A stretch of 64,000 bases of DNA from Ustilago trichophora (lineage: Eukaryota > Basidiomycota > Ustilaginomycetes > Ustilaginales > Ustilaginaceae), in the NCBI GenBank assembly GCA_900323505.1, contig OOIN01000001.1, forward strand, positions 2,170,001 through 2,234,000. The letters run 5' to 3'. Below, piece by piece: positions 9,701 to 18,676 of this stretch. The position numbers and the translations under genes are program-made. Position 1 is the stretch's first letter. Every line of letters begins with the position of its first letter. Under the pieces are notes generated by a model. It was not told where the DNA came from. It searched no databases and was given only the letters and a program-made list of their open reading frames with translations.

Positions 9701-11455
9701 TTCGGAGACGCGCATGAACTTGCGCTCAAGCACGGAGGCTTTGAGCGAGAGCTGGAGAGTGCGGTCGGTGGGAGAGTGGCCGACTACACGTGCCTTGTGT
9801 TCAGTTCCCTTGGCGAAGGGACCGGAAGAGGGAGGAAGAGAAACAACGTGGTCGTCCGAGACTTGCGAGATGTGGACAAAGCCGCGCAGGTCGATACCGT
9901 GAACCAAGACGATGAGACCCCAGTCGTTGATGGTCTGCACCACAGTCACCTTGAGCGCGTGGCCGATGGGGTAAGCGTGCTGGAGCAGCTGCTTGTCCTT
10001 GGCGACCGGTGCGTCGAGCGCAAGGACCTGAGGAGCCAGCGAGAGACCGAACTTGCGCTCGTGATCCGGGTTGTCGCCCTGCAAAGCGGTGGAAGGCGGG
10101 CTGAGCAGATCCCACAGCACTCGTGCGACGTGCTTGGAGCCCTCCTTGTAGACGTCGGGAATGTCTTTACCCTCCGGCAGCTCTGGAAGGTGGAATCGGT
10201 CAATGGTGGCATCAAACATGCCAAAGAGCTTGACGTTGAGCCCGGTGGGGAGTGCTGCGGTGACGAGCACCTTGGTCAGTGTACCAGGAAGAATGGCTGT
10301 GATTCCTGGAGCGTGCTTGATGGGGCTGTTGGTGACGGTCTTGGGGTCAAGGGTGGCTTCAAAGCTACGCTTGTTTTCGGGAATCTTTGTGATCTTGGCA
10401 AAGACGACGCTGCCGACTTGAAGCGACTTGCCCTGCTTGCCAGCGTGGAAGCTGGAGGGGAGCTTGGCGGCATCGCTGAAGGACACAAAGCCGCGGAACT
10501 CGGGGAGACCACTGTCAAGCATGTATCCGTAGTCTTCGATGCTGGAGATGGATGCAGAGAGGGTAGCGCCGGCGTCGAGATCAAAGACCGAGACGCCAGC
10601 GTTGACCAGGTGGGGAGCGAGGGAGAGCTCGACACGGCGAGACTCCTTCTCGTACTCTCCTCCTTCACGAGTGGGTCGGCCCTTGGCAACGTCGCCGGAT
10701 CGAACCTGGACGACACTGGCAACGAGCCACTGGCCGACATGGAAGAGATCACGCAGCTCGGGCACCTTCTTGGCGTCCTTCTTGGACAGCTTCTTTGATG
10801 CGCCGTCTTCCTCGTCCTCGTCCTCATTGTCGCTGTCCTCGTCCATGCTCTCAGCCTCGTCCTCGTCCTCGTCATCATCTTCGACACTTGCATCGGCAGC
10901 AGCTTGAAGACGTTGTGTGAACTGGGGGCTGATGTGTGTAACTGGGATGTGACCGAGCATCTGGTTGGGCAGCGAGACGACCACGGCGAGTGGGTGAATA
11001 GCCAGAACGGAGCAGAGCAGTCTCGATCCGGGGATGAGACGCTTGTAGTTGATGTGCTCGATCCTGTTGTAGTCCTTCTTCTCTGCCTGCGATGTTGTCG
11101 CGGCAGCAGGAGCGGCGCGCTTCTTCTTTGCGTCGTTGCGCTTCTCTCTGTTGAACTTTTGCTTCATCTTGTTGCGCTTGGCTTCAGCCTGTTCATCCTT
11201 GGCATCCTTGAAAAGGAGCTCGTTGGCAGCCGATTCGGAACGGGCCTCACGCTTGGCTTCTCGGAACTCGAGCGGGGTGAGACCGGAGCTGCCGCCACGG
11301 GGGAAGTCGACTTCCTGGGCAGAAAGAAGCGAGGTGGAAGGGGCAGAGTTGGAAGGAGCCCGCTTTGTCTTTTTGGTGGAGTTGGATTTGGAGGAGCTGG
11401 CTGCCGAAGAGGCAGCCGCATCCTCTGCTGGCCTGGAACGCTTGATACCAGGCAT
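6785..11455 (-). CDS. RRP5: rRNA biogenesis protein Rrp5 (S1 repeats plus HAT/TPR tail)
   Basis: This single uninterrupted ORF of 1556 aa starts at the ATG at 11455. A basic N-terminus (about 1-135) is followed by a long series of S1 RNA-binding repeats (about 135-1130). Typical S1 segments include DKVKGFIKNIIDFGVFVQIE and GLAHMNELSDGKADEALKAF. Two strongly acidic stretches lie at about 195-225 and 1140-1185. The C-terminal 270 residues form HAT/TPR-like helical repeats (for example FWIEYARYYLRTNQADAARA and RLDLWWQYIDQESRL). This is the Rrp5 architecture; the protein works in the nucleolus in processing of pre-rRNA at sites needed for both 18S and 5.8S/25S maturation. It is somewhat shorter than yeast Rrp5 (about 1730 aa). 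Confidence 0.96.
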   Translation of the reverse strand: MPGIKRSRPAEDAAASSAASSSKSNSTKKTKRAPSNSAPSTSLLSAQEVDFPRGGSSGLTPLEFREAKREARSESAANELLFKDAKDEQAEAKRNKMKQKFNREKRNDAKKKRAAPAAATTSQAEKKDYNRIEHINYKRLIPGSRLLCSVLAIHPLAVVVSLPNQMLGHIPVTHISPQFTQRLQAAADASVEDDDEDEDEAESMDEDSDNEDEDEEDGASKKLSKKDAKKVPELRDLFHVGQWLVASVVQVRSGDVAKGRPTREGGEYEKESRRVELSLAPHLVNAGVSVFDLDAGATLSASISSIEDYGYMLDSGLPEFRGFVSFSDAAKLPSSFHAGKQGKSLQVGSVVFAKITKIPENKRSFEATLDPKTVTNSPIKHAPGITAILPGTLTKVLVTAALPTGLNVKLFGMFDATIDRFHLPELPEGKDIPDVYKEGSKHVARVLWDLLSPPSTALQGDNPDHERKFGLSLAPQVLALDAPVAKDKQLLQHAYPIGHALKVTVVQTINDWGLIVLVHGIDLRGFVHISQVSDDHVVSLPPSSGPFAKGTEHKARVVGHSPTDRTLQLSLKASVLERKFMRVSEVEVGEVVNASIIKLGLPNAIFLQLHGNVDGIVFANHFADVKLTQPEKRFKPGLQVKARVMDVDPSRNRIVLTLKKSLVKSDLPIVSSIQDARVGVVTNATIFRVQTNSLIVSLFGGLKALIPGREVSEDDFNDVKSGFTEGKVVKMRITEVDYENQKLVGSIKQASPEYLAKLNVDAVEVGEKVTGKVAAVHKEVVVLSLVPSGVRALLSLSVLAAMRGTSSEELLESLEEDQEIEDLVVSVKNPAKGLVIVADKVRANKSEDSANGASLGQVKQGGVVQGRVIQKNDKFLDCMVALGTAIRAKLHITDLADDFSTNPTLPAPGQTVQCYILSLSRNGKSATISTRPSLVSPSSSISVVDPEISSISDLAKGQKVRGFVKAITNVGLFITIGRKLDARVQVRELFDEFVRDWKTRFTVGQVVSGTIMDTNVNNNEIEMSLKSTPGSIKPRAERAEERAQAEEKKRPKRLTDFNAGDKVKGFIKNIIDFGVFVQIEGTHVSGLAHMNELSDGKADEALKAFRVGDKVRAIVLRINEEKKKISFGLKPSYFDAADFEDSSDEEEEDEDEEEAEDQEMEDADADEDEDEDDESDDEDGGDFVEMDEDSDDEAEATASKSKKSSLPSLALSGGFSWSAGGNDDGESSNDLSSSDSDSDSDSETTKAQLKKQKAKSKAKSRAALEEDLTADLASKAPESSTDFERLLLGSPNSSFLWIQFMSFALQLSDVDQARTIARRALKVINYREEQERMNVWIALLNLENTYGSDDTLESTFKEAVQANDGFTMYLKMINILEASEKHEQAEEMFVKAKSKYSTAPEFWIEYARYYLRTNQADAARALLPRAMQALEKREHTKTITAFAINEFKLGDAERGRTIFEGLVDSYPKRLDLWWQYIDQESRLDDNQAQVRNLFERTLTLKLTAKKGKSLLKKWLEYEKKNGDAKSQQKVLKKAKDFVDEINRKNAEAEEEDEDGE

Positions 11456-11662
11456 GATGGCGGATGGTTTGGCCGGGCTTCAAGTGATGGTGATAGCAGA
11501 AGACCAGTGGCGACAAGCAAGAGAAGAAGAAGGGTACACAAGGTCAACTCGGACCTTGAGAAGTTCTCTCAAGCTGCGCTGCACGGCGAAAAAGGGTCAA
11601 AAAGGCAAAAAAAAAAAAGGATGAAATTTTTGGTTTCCTTCTCAGTCCAACACCCAAGGGGG

Positions 11663-11695
<33 letters not shown>

Positions 11696-12565
11696 AAAAA
11701 ATCGTCGGGAAACGGAAAACAGTTCTTATAGTTAAGAATTGTTACAGTTGTCTGGCCTAACAAAATAGGAAATGCTGTTCCTCTGATGTCTCTTTAGCGA
11801 TTGTCCCGCTCTGACGAGAAAGTAGTCTACTTTGTCCCGTCAAGCAGAACCGAAGGTCGTTCTACATTCCTCCTCACACTCCATGAGGCAAGCCGCCATG
11901 TGGCAGGCTTCTACACAGCGCTGGAAAGCCGTGCAGATTGCTCGGGTCGAGGACAGGCGGGCAGCGGCCTTGATCGGCCGAGTTTGCACCTCTCGCTTAT
12001 TAGTACTTGCGTTGGTACAACTGCTGATAGTGTATTGGGGGTGAACACGCATGCGAAGCACTTCTGCAGCCTTGGAACAACGTAGCATGCTGTTCTCTGC
12101 AGAAGCAAAGTGGCCCCCACGCTGAACAAAGCGCACCAAGCAGCGAACCGCGTGGCATGAATGAACACTGCGGCTTTGGGGCAGAGCATAATGGCTATTG
12201 GGCTAGCCGACATAACAGCTCTGCCGTCTATTCCAGCGAAGCCAAAGTCGAGCAGTGATAGGAATTATACCGTAGGGTGCGGGGTTGCAAGGGTTCTTCT
12301 GTCAGCGAATCGAAAATTGGCCGGTTAGAAGCCGACCAGACTGCCGGACCGCTGAATCCCAAAAAGATTAATCAGAGCCACCGGATTGGATCGTGTGATC
12401 TGGTGTGCTCTGTATTACCGCCCTCACACACGAGACCAGCACCCTCCTCCTCCATACCTCTTCTCCTCAGCTTCTTCTTGACCTTCTTAGCCCCTTCATC
12501 CTCGATTTCTCCTTCCTTAGAGCCTCTCTACCATTTGACGACAGGCTGCGAAGCTAGTGACCACG
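11456..12565. promoter_or_regulatory. Divergent promoter region RRP5/MFS transporter
   Basis: A 1.1-kb gap lies between divergent genes. It holds an A-rich tract and a 31-base A homopolymer (11663-11693) about 210 bp upstream of RRP5, and CT-rich sequence just upstream of the transporter ATG (12420-12530). Small open frames in it show no recognisable similarity and odd composition, so none is called. Confidence 0.5.
11663..11693. repeat. A31 homopolymer
   Basis: A run of 31 adenines lies in the RRP5 upstream region, with more A-rich sequence at 11610-11622. Long dA:dT tracts in fungal promoters commonly exclude nucleosomes. The exact length could also vary through sequencing error. Confidence 0.9.
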
Positions 12566-14323
12566 ATGGCACCGTCATCTCACACCGTCAATGAGCGGTC
12601 TTCCTTGCTGTCCTCGCAAAATGGGGATTCGCAACGCACCAGCTACCGCTCTACTTTGAACCGCACAGACTCACAACAGAGTCAGCACGATGGTGACGAC
12701 TCAGCCTCTCTTTCGTCGTCACCGACCGAAAACGACCAAGACGACCATGTCAAAGTCATGCCACCACTGACCAAGCTCGCACCCCTCCTCACTGCCCTCT
12801 GGGTGCCTGTCTTTGTCGCCAGTATGGACGGTACCGTCACTGCGACGCTCATCTCTAGCATCAGTAGCTCCTTCAACGCTTCCGAGCAAGCACAGTGGCT
12901 GGGCTCGGCCTACTTGCTCTCAGTAGCCTGCTTCACTCCACTCTACGGCCGTCTGGCTGACATCGTCGGACGCAAGAACTGTATGTTTATCGCACTCACT
13001 TTCTTCACTTCGGGCACGCTGTTGTGCGGTCTGTCAACCTCGATGAACATGCTCATCTTTGCTCGTGCGCTTGCTGGCATGGGTGGAGGAGGTCTCACCA
13101 CGACAACCAGTATTGTGCTCTCGGATCTCGTTCCCCTCAAGAACCGTGGTCTGCTCCAGGGTCTTACCAACATCATCTTCGGTCTAGGTTCTGGCCTCGG
13201 TGGGCCTATTGGCGGCTGGATGAATGACACACTCGGCTGGCGACGAGCTTTCCTCATCCAGATCCCCCTACTGCTGGTAGACTACGTGCTGGCAATCACA
13301 TTCGTCAACGTCAAGACGCCGAATGCACTCGCTCAGCAGTCCACCAAAGACAAGCTCAAGTCGATCGATTTCTTTGGCGCATTTTCTCTCGTTCTCGGTT
13401 TGTCGAGCACCCTTATCTCACTCAGTCTGATGAGTGCCAACGACGTACCCATCTCCCACTTCACTGTATGGGGTGGCTTCCTCCTCGGCTTTGCCAGCAT
13501 CTGCTTCTTCTTCTACGCTGAAGCCAAGATTGCCCGCAACCCAATCCTGCCACTTCGACTCATTACACAGCGATCGGGCGCTGCGGTAGCCTTCGCCAAT
13601 TTCTGCCTCTCCATCGTCTCCTTCGGCACGCTCTACCACTACCCTCTCTACTTTCAGGCCGTCAAGCTCGAAACTCCTTCCCTGGCAGGTCTACACCTTA
13701 TCCCGAACAGCATCGCCCTCAGCATCGGCTCTGTGCTAGCTGGCATCGTCATGCGCAGCTCGGGGAGATACTATACATACAACCTGGTCAACGCCATGCT
13801 CATCACTGTCTCCATAGTCTGTTTTACGCTCTACACAAAGGACAGCTCGGAGGCTTTCACATACGCATCGATCGTCCCGCACGGCTTTGGAACCGCAGGT
13901 GTACTGACTTGCACTCTGATCGCGCTGATCAACTCGGTACCGCGGTCAGACGTTGCTGTGGCGACGAGTATGTCGTACATGGCACGCAACACGGGTCAAA
14001 TTCTGGGTGTTTCTGGTGGAGGAACGCTCTTCCAAGCCCTGCTCAAGAGGCAGTTGAGGCAGAGAATCACAGGCAAAGACGCAGACAAGATCATCTCGGA
14101 CATCAGACACAAGAGCACCATCGTGCCGACGCTGCCCAAGGAATTAAGGGATGCTGCGGTGGACAGCTATGCATTTGCGCTCAGGTGGGTGTTCATCGGT
14201 ATCGCCGTGGTTAGCGTGGGCACGGTGATTGGATGTGCTTTCATCGAGGACAAGGAGCTACCTGCGTACGAAAATGCCAAGCCCTCGTCGGAGGATGACG
14301 AGGAAGAAGGTGAATCTAGTTGA
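12566..14323 (+). CDS. MFS transporter, DHA2 / Vba-Fnx1-like (14-TM type)
   Basis: The product is 585 aa from the ATG at 12566; the frame is open a few codons upstream but starts with GTG there. The cytosolic N-terminus has an ERSSLLSS motif, a possible dileucine vacuolar-sorting signal. Hydrophobic helices run through the rest, with the MFS signature GRLADIVGRKN at about 127-137 and a Gly-rich RALAGMGGGGLTT segment typical of drug:H+ antiporter-2 proteins. The segment LSDLVPLKNRGLLQG followed by GLGGPIGGW resembles fungal vacuolar basic-amino-acid transporters (Vba/Fnx1). Substrate is inferred only at that family level; a drug or siderophore exporter remains possible. The acidic C-terminal tail ends EDDEEEGESS. 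Confidence 0.85.
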   Translation: MAPSSHTVNERSSLLSSQNGDSQRTSYRSTLNRTDSQQSQHDGDDSASLSSSPTENDQDDHVKVMPPLTKLAPLLTALWVPVFVASMDGTVTATLISSISSSFNASEQAQWLGSAYLLSVACFTPLYGRLADIVGRKNCMFIALTFFTSGTLLCGLSTSMNMLIFARALAGMGGGGLTTTTSIVLSDLVPLKNRGLLQGLTNIIFGLGSGLGGPIGGWMNDTLGWRRAFLIQIPLLLVDYVLAITFVNVKTPNALAQQSTKDKLKSIDFFGAFSLVLGLSSTLISLSLMSANDVPISHFTVWGGFLLGFASICFFFYAEAKIARNPILPLRLITQRSGAAVAFANFCLSIVSFGTLYHYPLYFQAVKLETPSLAGLHLIPNSIALSIGSVLAGIVMRSSGRYYTYNLVNAMLITVSIVCFTLYTKDSSEAFTYASIVPHGFGTAGVLTCTLIALINSVPRSDVAVATSMSYMARNTGQILGVSGGGTLFQALLKRQLRQRITGKDADKIISDIRHKSTIVPTLPKELRDAAVDSYAFALRWVFIGIAVVSVGTVIGCAFIEDKELPAYENAKPSSEDDEEEGESS

Positions 14324-14729
14324 GTCACGTTTTTGTAGAACGCCCTTGTATGTAGATGGCCTAGATTGCTGCCACGTTCTAATAGAATCTCTTTGATTGG
14401 TACTTCTCTGCCATCGTATATGACTCAGGAAGGAAGTTTCTCGTAGTTGTGAAGGAGCAAGCAAGGTATGAGTGAAAGGTATCTGTACAGTAACGGATTA
14501 GTGTTGGTTGGGCCATGTTCTGGAGCTGGATTTCTCCACTTTACGCGACCGCGACGCCAAGAGGTGCCAGAAAAGTGTTATTTGTGTTCATCTCTTTCAG
14601 CCGTGTATCTTTTTGACCAACTTCTCGTTCTTGCTGTCGCACTTCCACGCATCACAACTACTTGAGCAGGGATTGGCAGACCAAAGCACACACATTTCAC
14701 TGCATCCAACCTTGCATGGACAGCATAAG
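14324..14729. other. Intergenic region between MFS gene and APC10
   Basis: The 406-bp gap contains the transporter's 3' flank and the APC10 promoter. One TACAGTA motif lies at 14486-14492. Nothing else stands out. Confidence 0.5.
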
Positions 14730-15754
14730 ATGGAACGAGATGCAGTAGCAAGCACAAGTCGTGCCCCACAGCTGACACCACCCCCGTCAGAACGCAAGCG
14801 TAGACGCCCGCGGCGCATCTATGATATCGAAGGTACGTCCTGTCACTCGTTCCCCTTCGGATGCTTTCCGCTTGATCGATCATATCTGAACGACCTGTCT
14901 CTATCGCTCGTTCTCTCCTTGTTCCAGATCGAAGCACAAAATCCGACGTAGGCTCGGCTCCAGGCACATCCTGGACCCTTTCATCGTATAAGCCCGGATC
15001 TGGCGTTCCCGAACTACGCTCCGCAGACCTCACGAAACTCTGGCAATCTGATGGAAATCAACCGCATCTGATCAACATCCAATTCGCCCGTCGGACCTGC
15101 GTCACCCATCTCTCGATCTACCTCGACGTCAAGCAGGACGACTCGTACACCCCCACCAAGATTGCGATCAAAGCAGGGACCAACTATCACGATCTGACGC
15201 TGGTCAGACAGAGAACGTTTGATGCTCCACAGGGTTGGAAGCATTTCAGCATGACGCCTGGAGGCAGTGCTGATACTGTTGCTAGTGAGGAGGATGAAGA
15301 GGCTGCACAAGAAGAAGATGGGTTTGAAGGAGGAGAAGACGATGAAGGGGTGGCGGAGGATGAGGATGAAGATGGTGCAGGAGAAGGAGCAGGTGGGGGA
15401 GAAGGGATCAGGGTTTGGCTACTACAAGTTTGCATCCTGGCAAACCACCTCAATGGCAAAGATACGCACATTAGGAGGCTCATCGTTTTCGGTCCCAAAT
15501 CGGCGGCGAACGGTACAGCGGACAATAGGCTGAAACGCGGGCCGACAAGTAGCATGGCATATCAGATGGCCGCGCCCAAAAGTCGTGCTGCGCTTACTTC
15601 TAGCGCTAATGGTGGCAATGTTACGCTGGCCCAGTTGCTCTCACTGCAAGAGCAGGCGGGTGCGGAGGATGAAGGTGGGGATGGGGAAGAAGGGAATGCT
15701 GCCGCTTCCCCTTCGCGCCGATCTGGCCTGAATTTGTTTGGCAACATTCGCTGA
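14730..15754 (+). CDS. APC10: Anaphase-promoting complex subunit 10 (Doc1), one intron
   Basis: Exons 14730-14832 and 14928-15754 join across a 95-nt intron (GTACGT...CAG) to give 309 aa. The DOC/jelly-roll domain spans about residues 45-240. It includes WTLSSYKPGSGVPELR, LWQSDGNQPHLINIQF, a conserved CVTHLSIYLDVKQDDSYTPT segment and a WLLQVCILANHLNGKDTHIR strand. The last two residues are Ile-Arg (FGNIR), the IR tail by which Apc10 docks on TPR subunits of the APC/C. Doc1 is the processivity co-receptor for D-box substrates in this E3 ligase. Unusual is a roughly 40-residue, strongly acidic insertion (about 145-185) inside the DOC domain and a Gly/Ser-rich stretch before the tail, making it longer than yeast Doc1 (about 250-280 aa). 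Confidence 0.92.
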
Positions 15755-16057
15755 GCTGACCTTCGTCTAGACAGTACAAAACGCGGTATGTCAATATCTC
15801 CACTCCTTGCTGGCAGGTATCATGCTTCTGCCTCATCTGAAACGTTGTTCTTCTGCCACTTCTGCCTGCACTTCGTGAAAGCTAAGAATCTGCACCCGCC
15901 ACAAATCTCACTCTTCGCACAGGCCACATAGCAAGAAAATGTGGAATGGTGTTGATACATGCCATTACAGCCCTCATCTTGAGGGGCCTACCTTACGAGG
16001 CAGCCTAGCGAGCGGTGTAAGCTTTTGAATGAAGTGATGCGTATGTATGTTGGCTTT
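15755..16057. other. Convergent intergenic region APC10/TIM13
   Basis: These 303 bases separate two convergent genes and hold their 3' flanks. No feature is visible. Confidence 0.5.
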
Positions 16058-16514
16058 TTAGAGGCCGGCTTCAGCGACAGTCCCGGCAGCCCTCTCGTTA
16101 CCCACCCTGCGCACATAGGTACTGGAAACAATGTTGAAGGCCTCAAAGTACCTCTCCATGCACCGTGTCAAGCAGGTCTGCTCTTTACCGGAAAGACTTG
16201 CGCCGGGAGCGGGGATGCATTTGATGTAGCATTTTTCGGTAGCTTTGGTGATGAGTTGCTGGGCGTTGGCCATGGCGAGTTCGGAGGAGCTGTTGGTAAA
16301 GCCGCGCATATGCGTACGATCGGATGTGAATTTGATGTAAGGGATGAGAGGATGGGGCATGTCAGTGTTCATCAGAATGGCATTAAGAGGGTGGGCGTGA
16401 GTAAGGATGGTGATGAAAGACTTACACTTGCTGTTTGATCGCCTCCTTACGCTCAGCCGAGGTAGCACCACCAGCACCGGCGGCGTTCTTTCCTGTCAAC
16501 GAGCTGAGATCCAT
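16058..16514 (-). CDS. TIM13: Small Tim chaperone Tim13 (one intron)
   Basis: Exon 1 (16514-16426) and exon 2 (16289-16058) join across a 136-nt intron (GTAAGT...CAG, CTGAC branch-like site) to give 106 aa. The junction restores KQQVSSELAMANAQQL, a conserved lead-in to the twin CX3C motif. The four cysteines are C50/C54 (CYIKC) and C69/C73 (CLTRC), 14 residues between the pairs. The CIPKPG-like loop (here CIPAPGASLS) is characteristic of Tim13 rather than Tim8, 9 or 10. Tim13 partners Tim8 in the intermembrane space to chaperone hydrophobic precursors; the disulfides form through Mia40/Erv1. These roles are family knowledge. Confidence 0.93.
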
Positions 16515-17376
16515 CTTGACTATGTGTGTATGTGTGTGTGAGTGAGGTGGCTTGTCTTTGATCAACGACCTTGGTGATGCTGAAGTTGACTCAAGGTTGA
16601 TACGAAGCCACAACCAAGACCTTCTCACAGATTCTCCAGTTGGCCGCACTCTTTGCTTATGTCATCCTTAATCATTTGCTACCTGCCTCCACCTCGAGAG
16701 GTCACGGCTGAAAAATTAATTTTCCGATGTGTGTAAACGTGCTCGTCAAAGCAACGCCGCGGAAGAAGAAGCAGAAAAAAAAAAAAAAAAAAAAGATGCA
16801 GAAGATGGCGGGATTATGGTAAGTCTACGCGAAGACCGGCAATCGTTGGCGAAGACAAGATTCAGCTGGACAGATCGGCGTAGCCAAGAGAGGGACACTG
16901 AGGATTTTTTGGGTCCAAAGGGTCCGAATCTTGCCGAACGTTGTCCTCCATCTTTCACCACTTCACCTTTTCTTCCTCCCCATCATCTTCCAATCCGCCG
17001 TGCGTCAGAAGGGGAAAGCAAGCTCCAACGTGGCATCCGATTTGCTGCACGATCATCTTCATCACGCTTCGCCTCGATACTACGGCGTTTTCGGGCATCG
17101 ATTTTTTTTATTTTTTTTTGGTAGCCGGCGGCTAAGCAAAGGAGCTATACAGCAGAACCAAGTCGCACGTCTCGTTACCACACTCAATCGGCGTTCTTAG
17201 GGTTCTGTTAGGATCCACAAGGCGATCAAGGACGAGCATTACCAAGCAGGAACAGCTCGTGGAAGAATTCGAGTTGCAGCAGCACAGCGCAAACCGTCCA
17301 ACCGATCGATATTTTTCTCTTACATCACCAGCATCGTTCATTCCAGGTGACGCCGGGAGGAGCATAGCGTCAAGCC
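16515..17376. promoter_or_regulatory. Divergent promoter region TIM13/TAZ1
   Basis: This 862-bp gap between divergent starts includes a 20-base A run (16775-16794) and a T-rich block (17101-17119). No convincing ORF or RNA gene is seen. Confidence 0.5.
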
Positions 17377-18558
17377 ATGGTCCTCGCCACCGCTCGAGTG
17401 CTCAAACCCTTCACGGCGGCAGCGGCATCCTCCTCAGCCGCCTCTTCTAGCAGCTCCGCTAGATTGCCGCGCGCCGTAGCTGCAGCATCCATGTCTTCCT
17501 CGGCATCATCATCCCAGTCGTCCACATATACCATTCGCGCAGTAGCCGCCTTCTCCCGCACCCTCTTGCGGTACGGCTGTCGCAATGTCACCGTTCGCGG
17601 TCTGGATCGATTCCTCACACATCTCAATTCCCCCGAACGCCTAGCCTCCGGTCGTGGCCTCCTCACATATGCCAACCACATTTCAGTCCTCGACGAACCC
17701 ACCATTTGGGGCACTCTTCCATCATCCACCTTCCTCAATCCAAACACAGTCCGCTGGACTCTCGGCGCGAGCGATGTCATGTTCACCAATCCCCTCCTCT
17801 CCCGCTTCTTCCGTAACGGGCAATGCATCGAAACTCTCCGTGGTGGAGGGATATACCAGCGCGCAATCGATGATAGCATCGAAAAGCTTGGCCAAGGCAA
17901 ATGGATCCACCTCTTCCCAGAGGGCTACGTGAACGTTAGTACCAGTACAAAGCTGCGCCGATTCAAATGGGGGATAGCGCGCATGCTACTGGAGGCCAAA
18001 ACAATGCCAACGGTGGTGCCCATCTGGCTTACAGGCTTCGACCAGATGATGCCTGAGCCTAGGAGCAAGCCCAAATGGCTTCCCCGATTTGGACACGACG
18101 TAACCATCAACTTTGGCGAGCCCATCAGTGACTCTCTCGAACCTGTTATCCAAGCCATCCGAGAAACGGGAGATATCGCCCCGCAACACCTCCTTCCCGA
18201 AGTCCTCCGATTCGACCAATCCGCACTCGAAGGCAAAGTCGAAGCTCTCGACACCGGCGATCGATCCGTCCCTTCCCAAGTCGCAACAGAGTGGAACACG
18301 GCTACCCTCGTTCAGACCGTCACCAAGGCCGCAGAGCGCGGCGGCGAATCTTGCCGCCTAGCTCTGGCCCGATCACAACTCGCAGCGCTCCTCAGGCATC
18401 ATTTGGGCCTCGTTGGCGTAGAACAAAGACGTGCAGACGGCTCTTCAAACCCGGAAGAGGACGGAAAGCTTGTCCATACAGAGTCGCTCCGCTCAGCAAA
18501 CCAGCACGCCAAGAACAACGTCATGGGTGATGGAGAAAGGAAGAAAGCCGGCGTTTAA
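17377..18558 (+). CDS. TAZ1: Tafazzin-type cardiolipin transacylase
   Basis: The single-exon product is 393 aa from the ATG at 17377. The N-terminus (about 1-50) is Ala/Ser-rich with Arg. The acyltransferase core shows the HX4D motif in NHISVLDEP (about 101-109), the tafazzin-specific RWTLGASDVMFTNPLLSRFF region and the FPEGYVN motif (about 180-186). Tafazzin exchanges acyl chains between phospholipids and monolysocardiolipin in mitochondrial membranes. The C-terminal 90 residues are low in conservation. It converges on the CYC2-like gene with 118 bp between stops. Yeast Taz1 is similar in length (381 aa). Confidence 0.93.
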   Translation: MVLATARVLKPFTAAAASSSAASSSSSARLPRAVAAASMSSSASSSQSSTYTIRAVAAFSRTLLRYGCRNVTVRGLDRFLTHLNSPERLASGRGLLTYANHISVLDEPTIWGTLPSSTFLNPNTVRWTLGASDVMFTNPLLSRFFRNGQCIETLRGGGIYQRAIDDSIEKLGQGKWIHLFPEGYVNVSTSTKLRRFKWGIARMLLEAKTMPTVVPIWLTGFDQMMPEPRSKPKWLPRFGHDVTINFGEPISDSLEPVIQAIRETGDIAPQHLLPEVLRFDQSALEGKVEALDTGDRSVPSQVATEWNTATLVQTVTKAAERGGESCRLALARSQLAALLRHHLGLVGVEQRRADGSSNPEEDGKLVHTESLRSANQHAKNNVMGDGERKKAGV

Positions 18559-18676
18559 CAGCTTTTTCATAGCACATTCTGTATTTTTATACCCTAATAT
18601 CAATCTACTGTTGACATTTGATCCAGCAGAGCTGCAGAGAGGAAAATCCCATGTGTGCAAGGGATAGGGTGGGGCG

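Noticed and set aside
9569..10798. Long open frame on the plus strand opposite RRP5
   Set aside because: It is a shadow of the S1-repeat coding sequence and shows no domain of its own. Similar shadows lie opposite CBF5 (28379-29902), LTV1 and the kinase gene (41574-43031).
11801..12085. Possible small ORF between RRP5 and the transporter
   Set aside because: It has no recognisable similarity, and its composition is like noncoding sequence.
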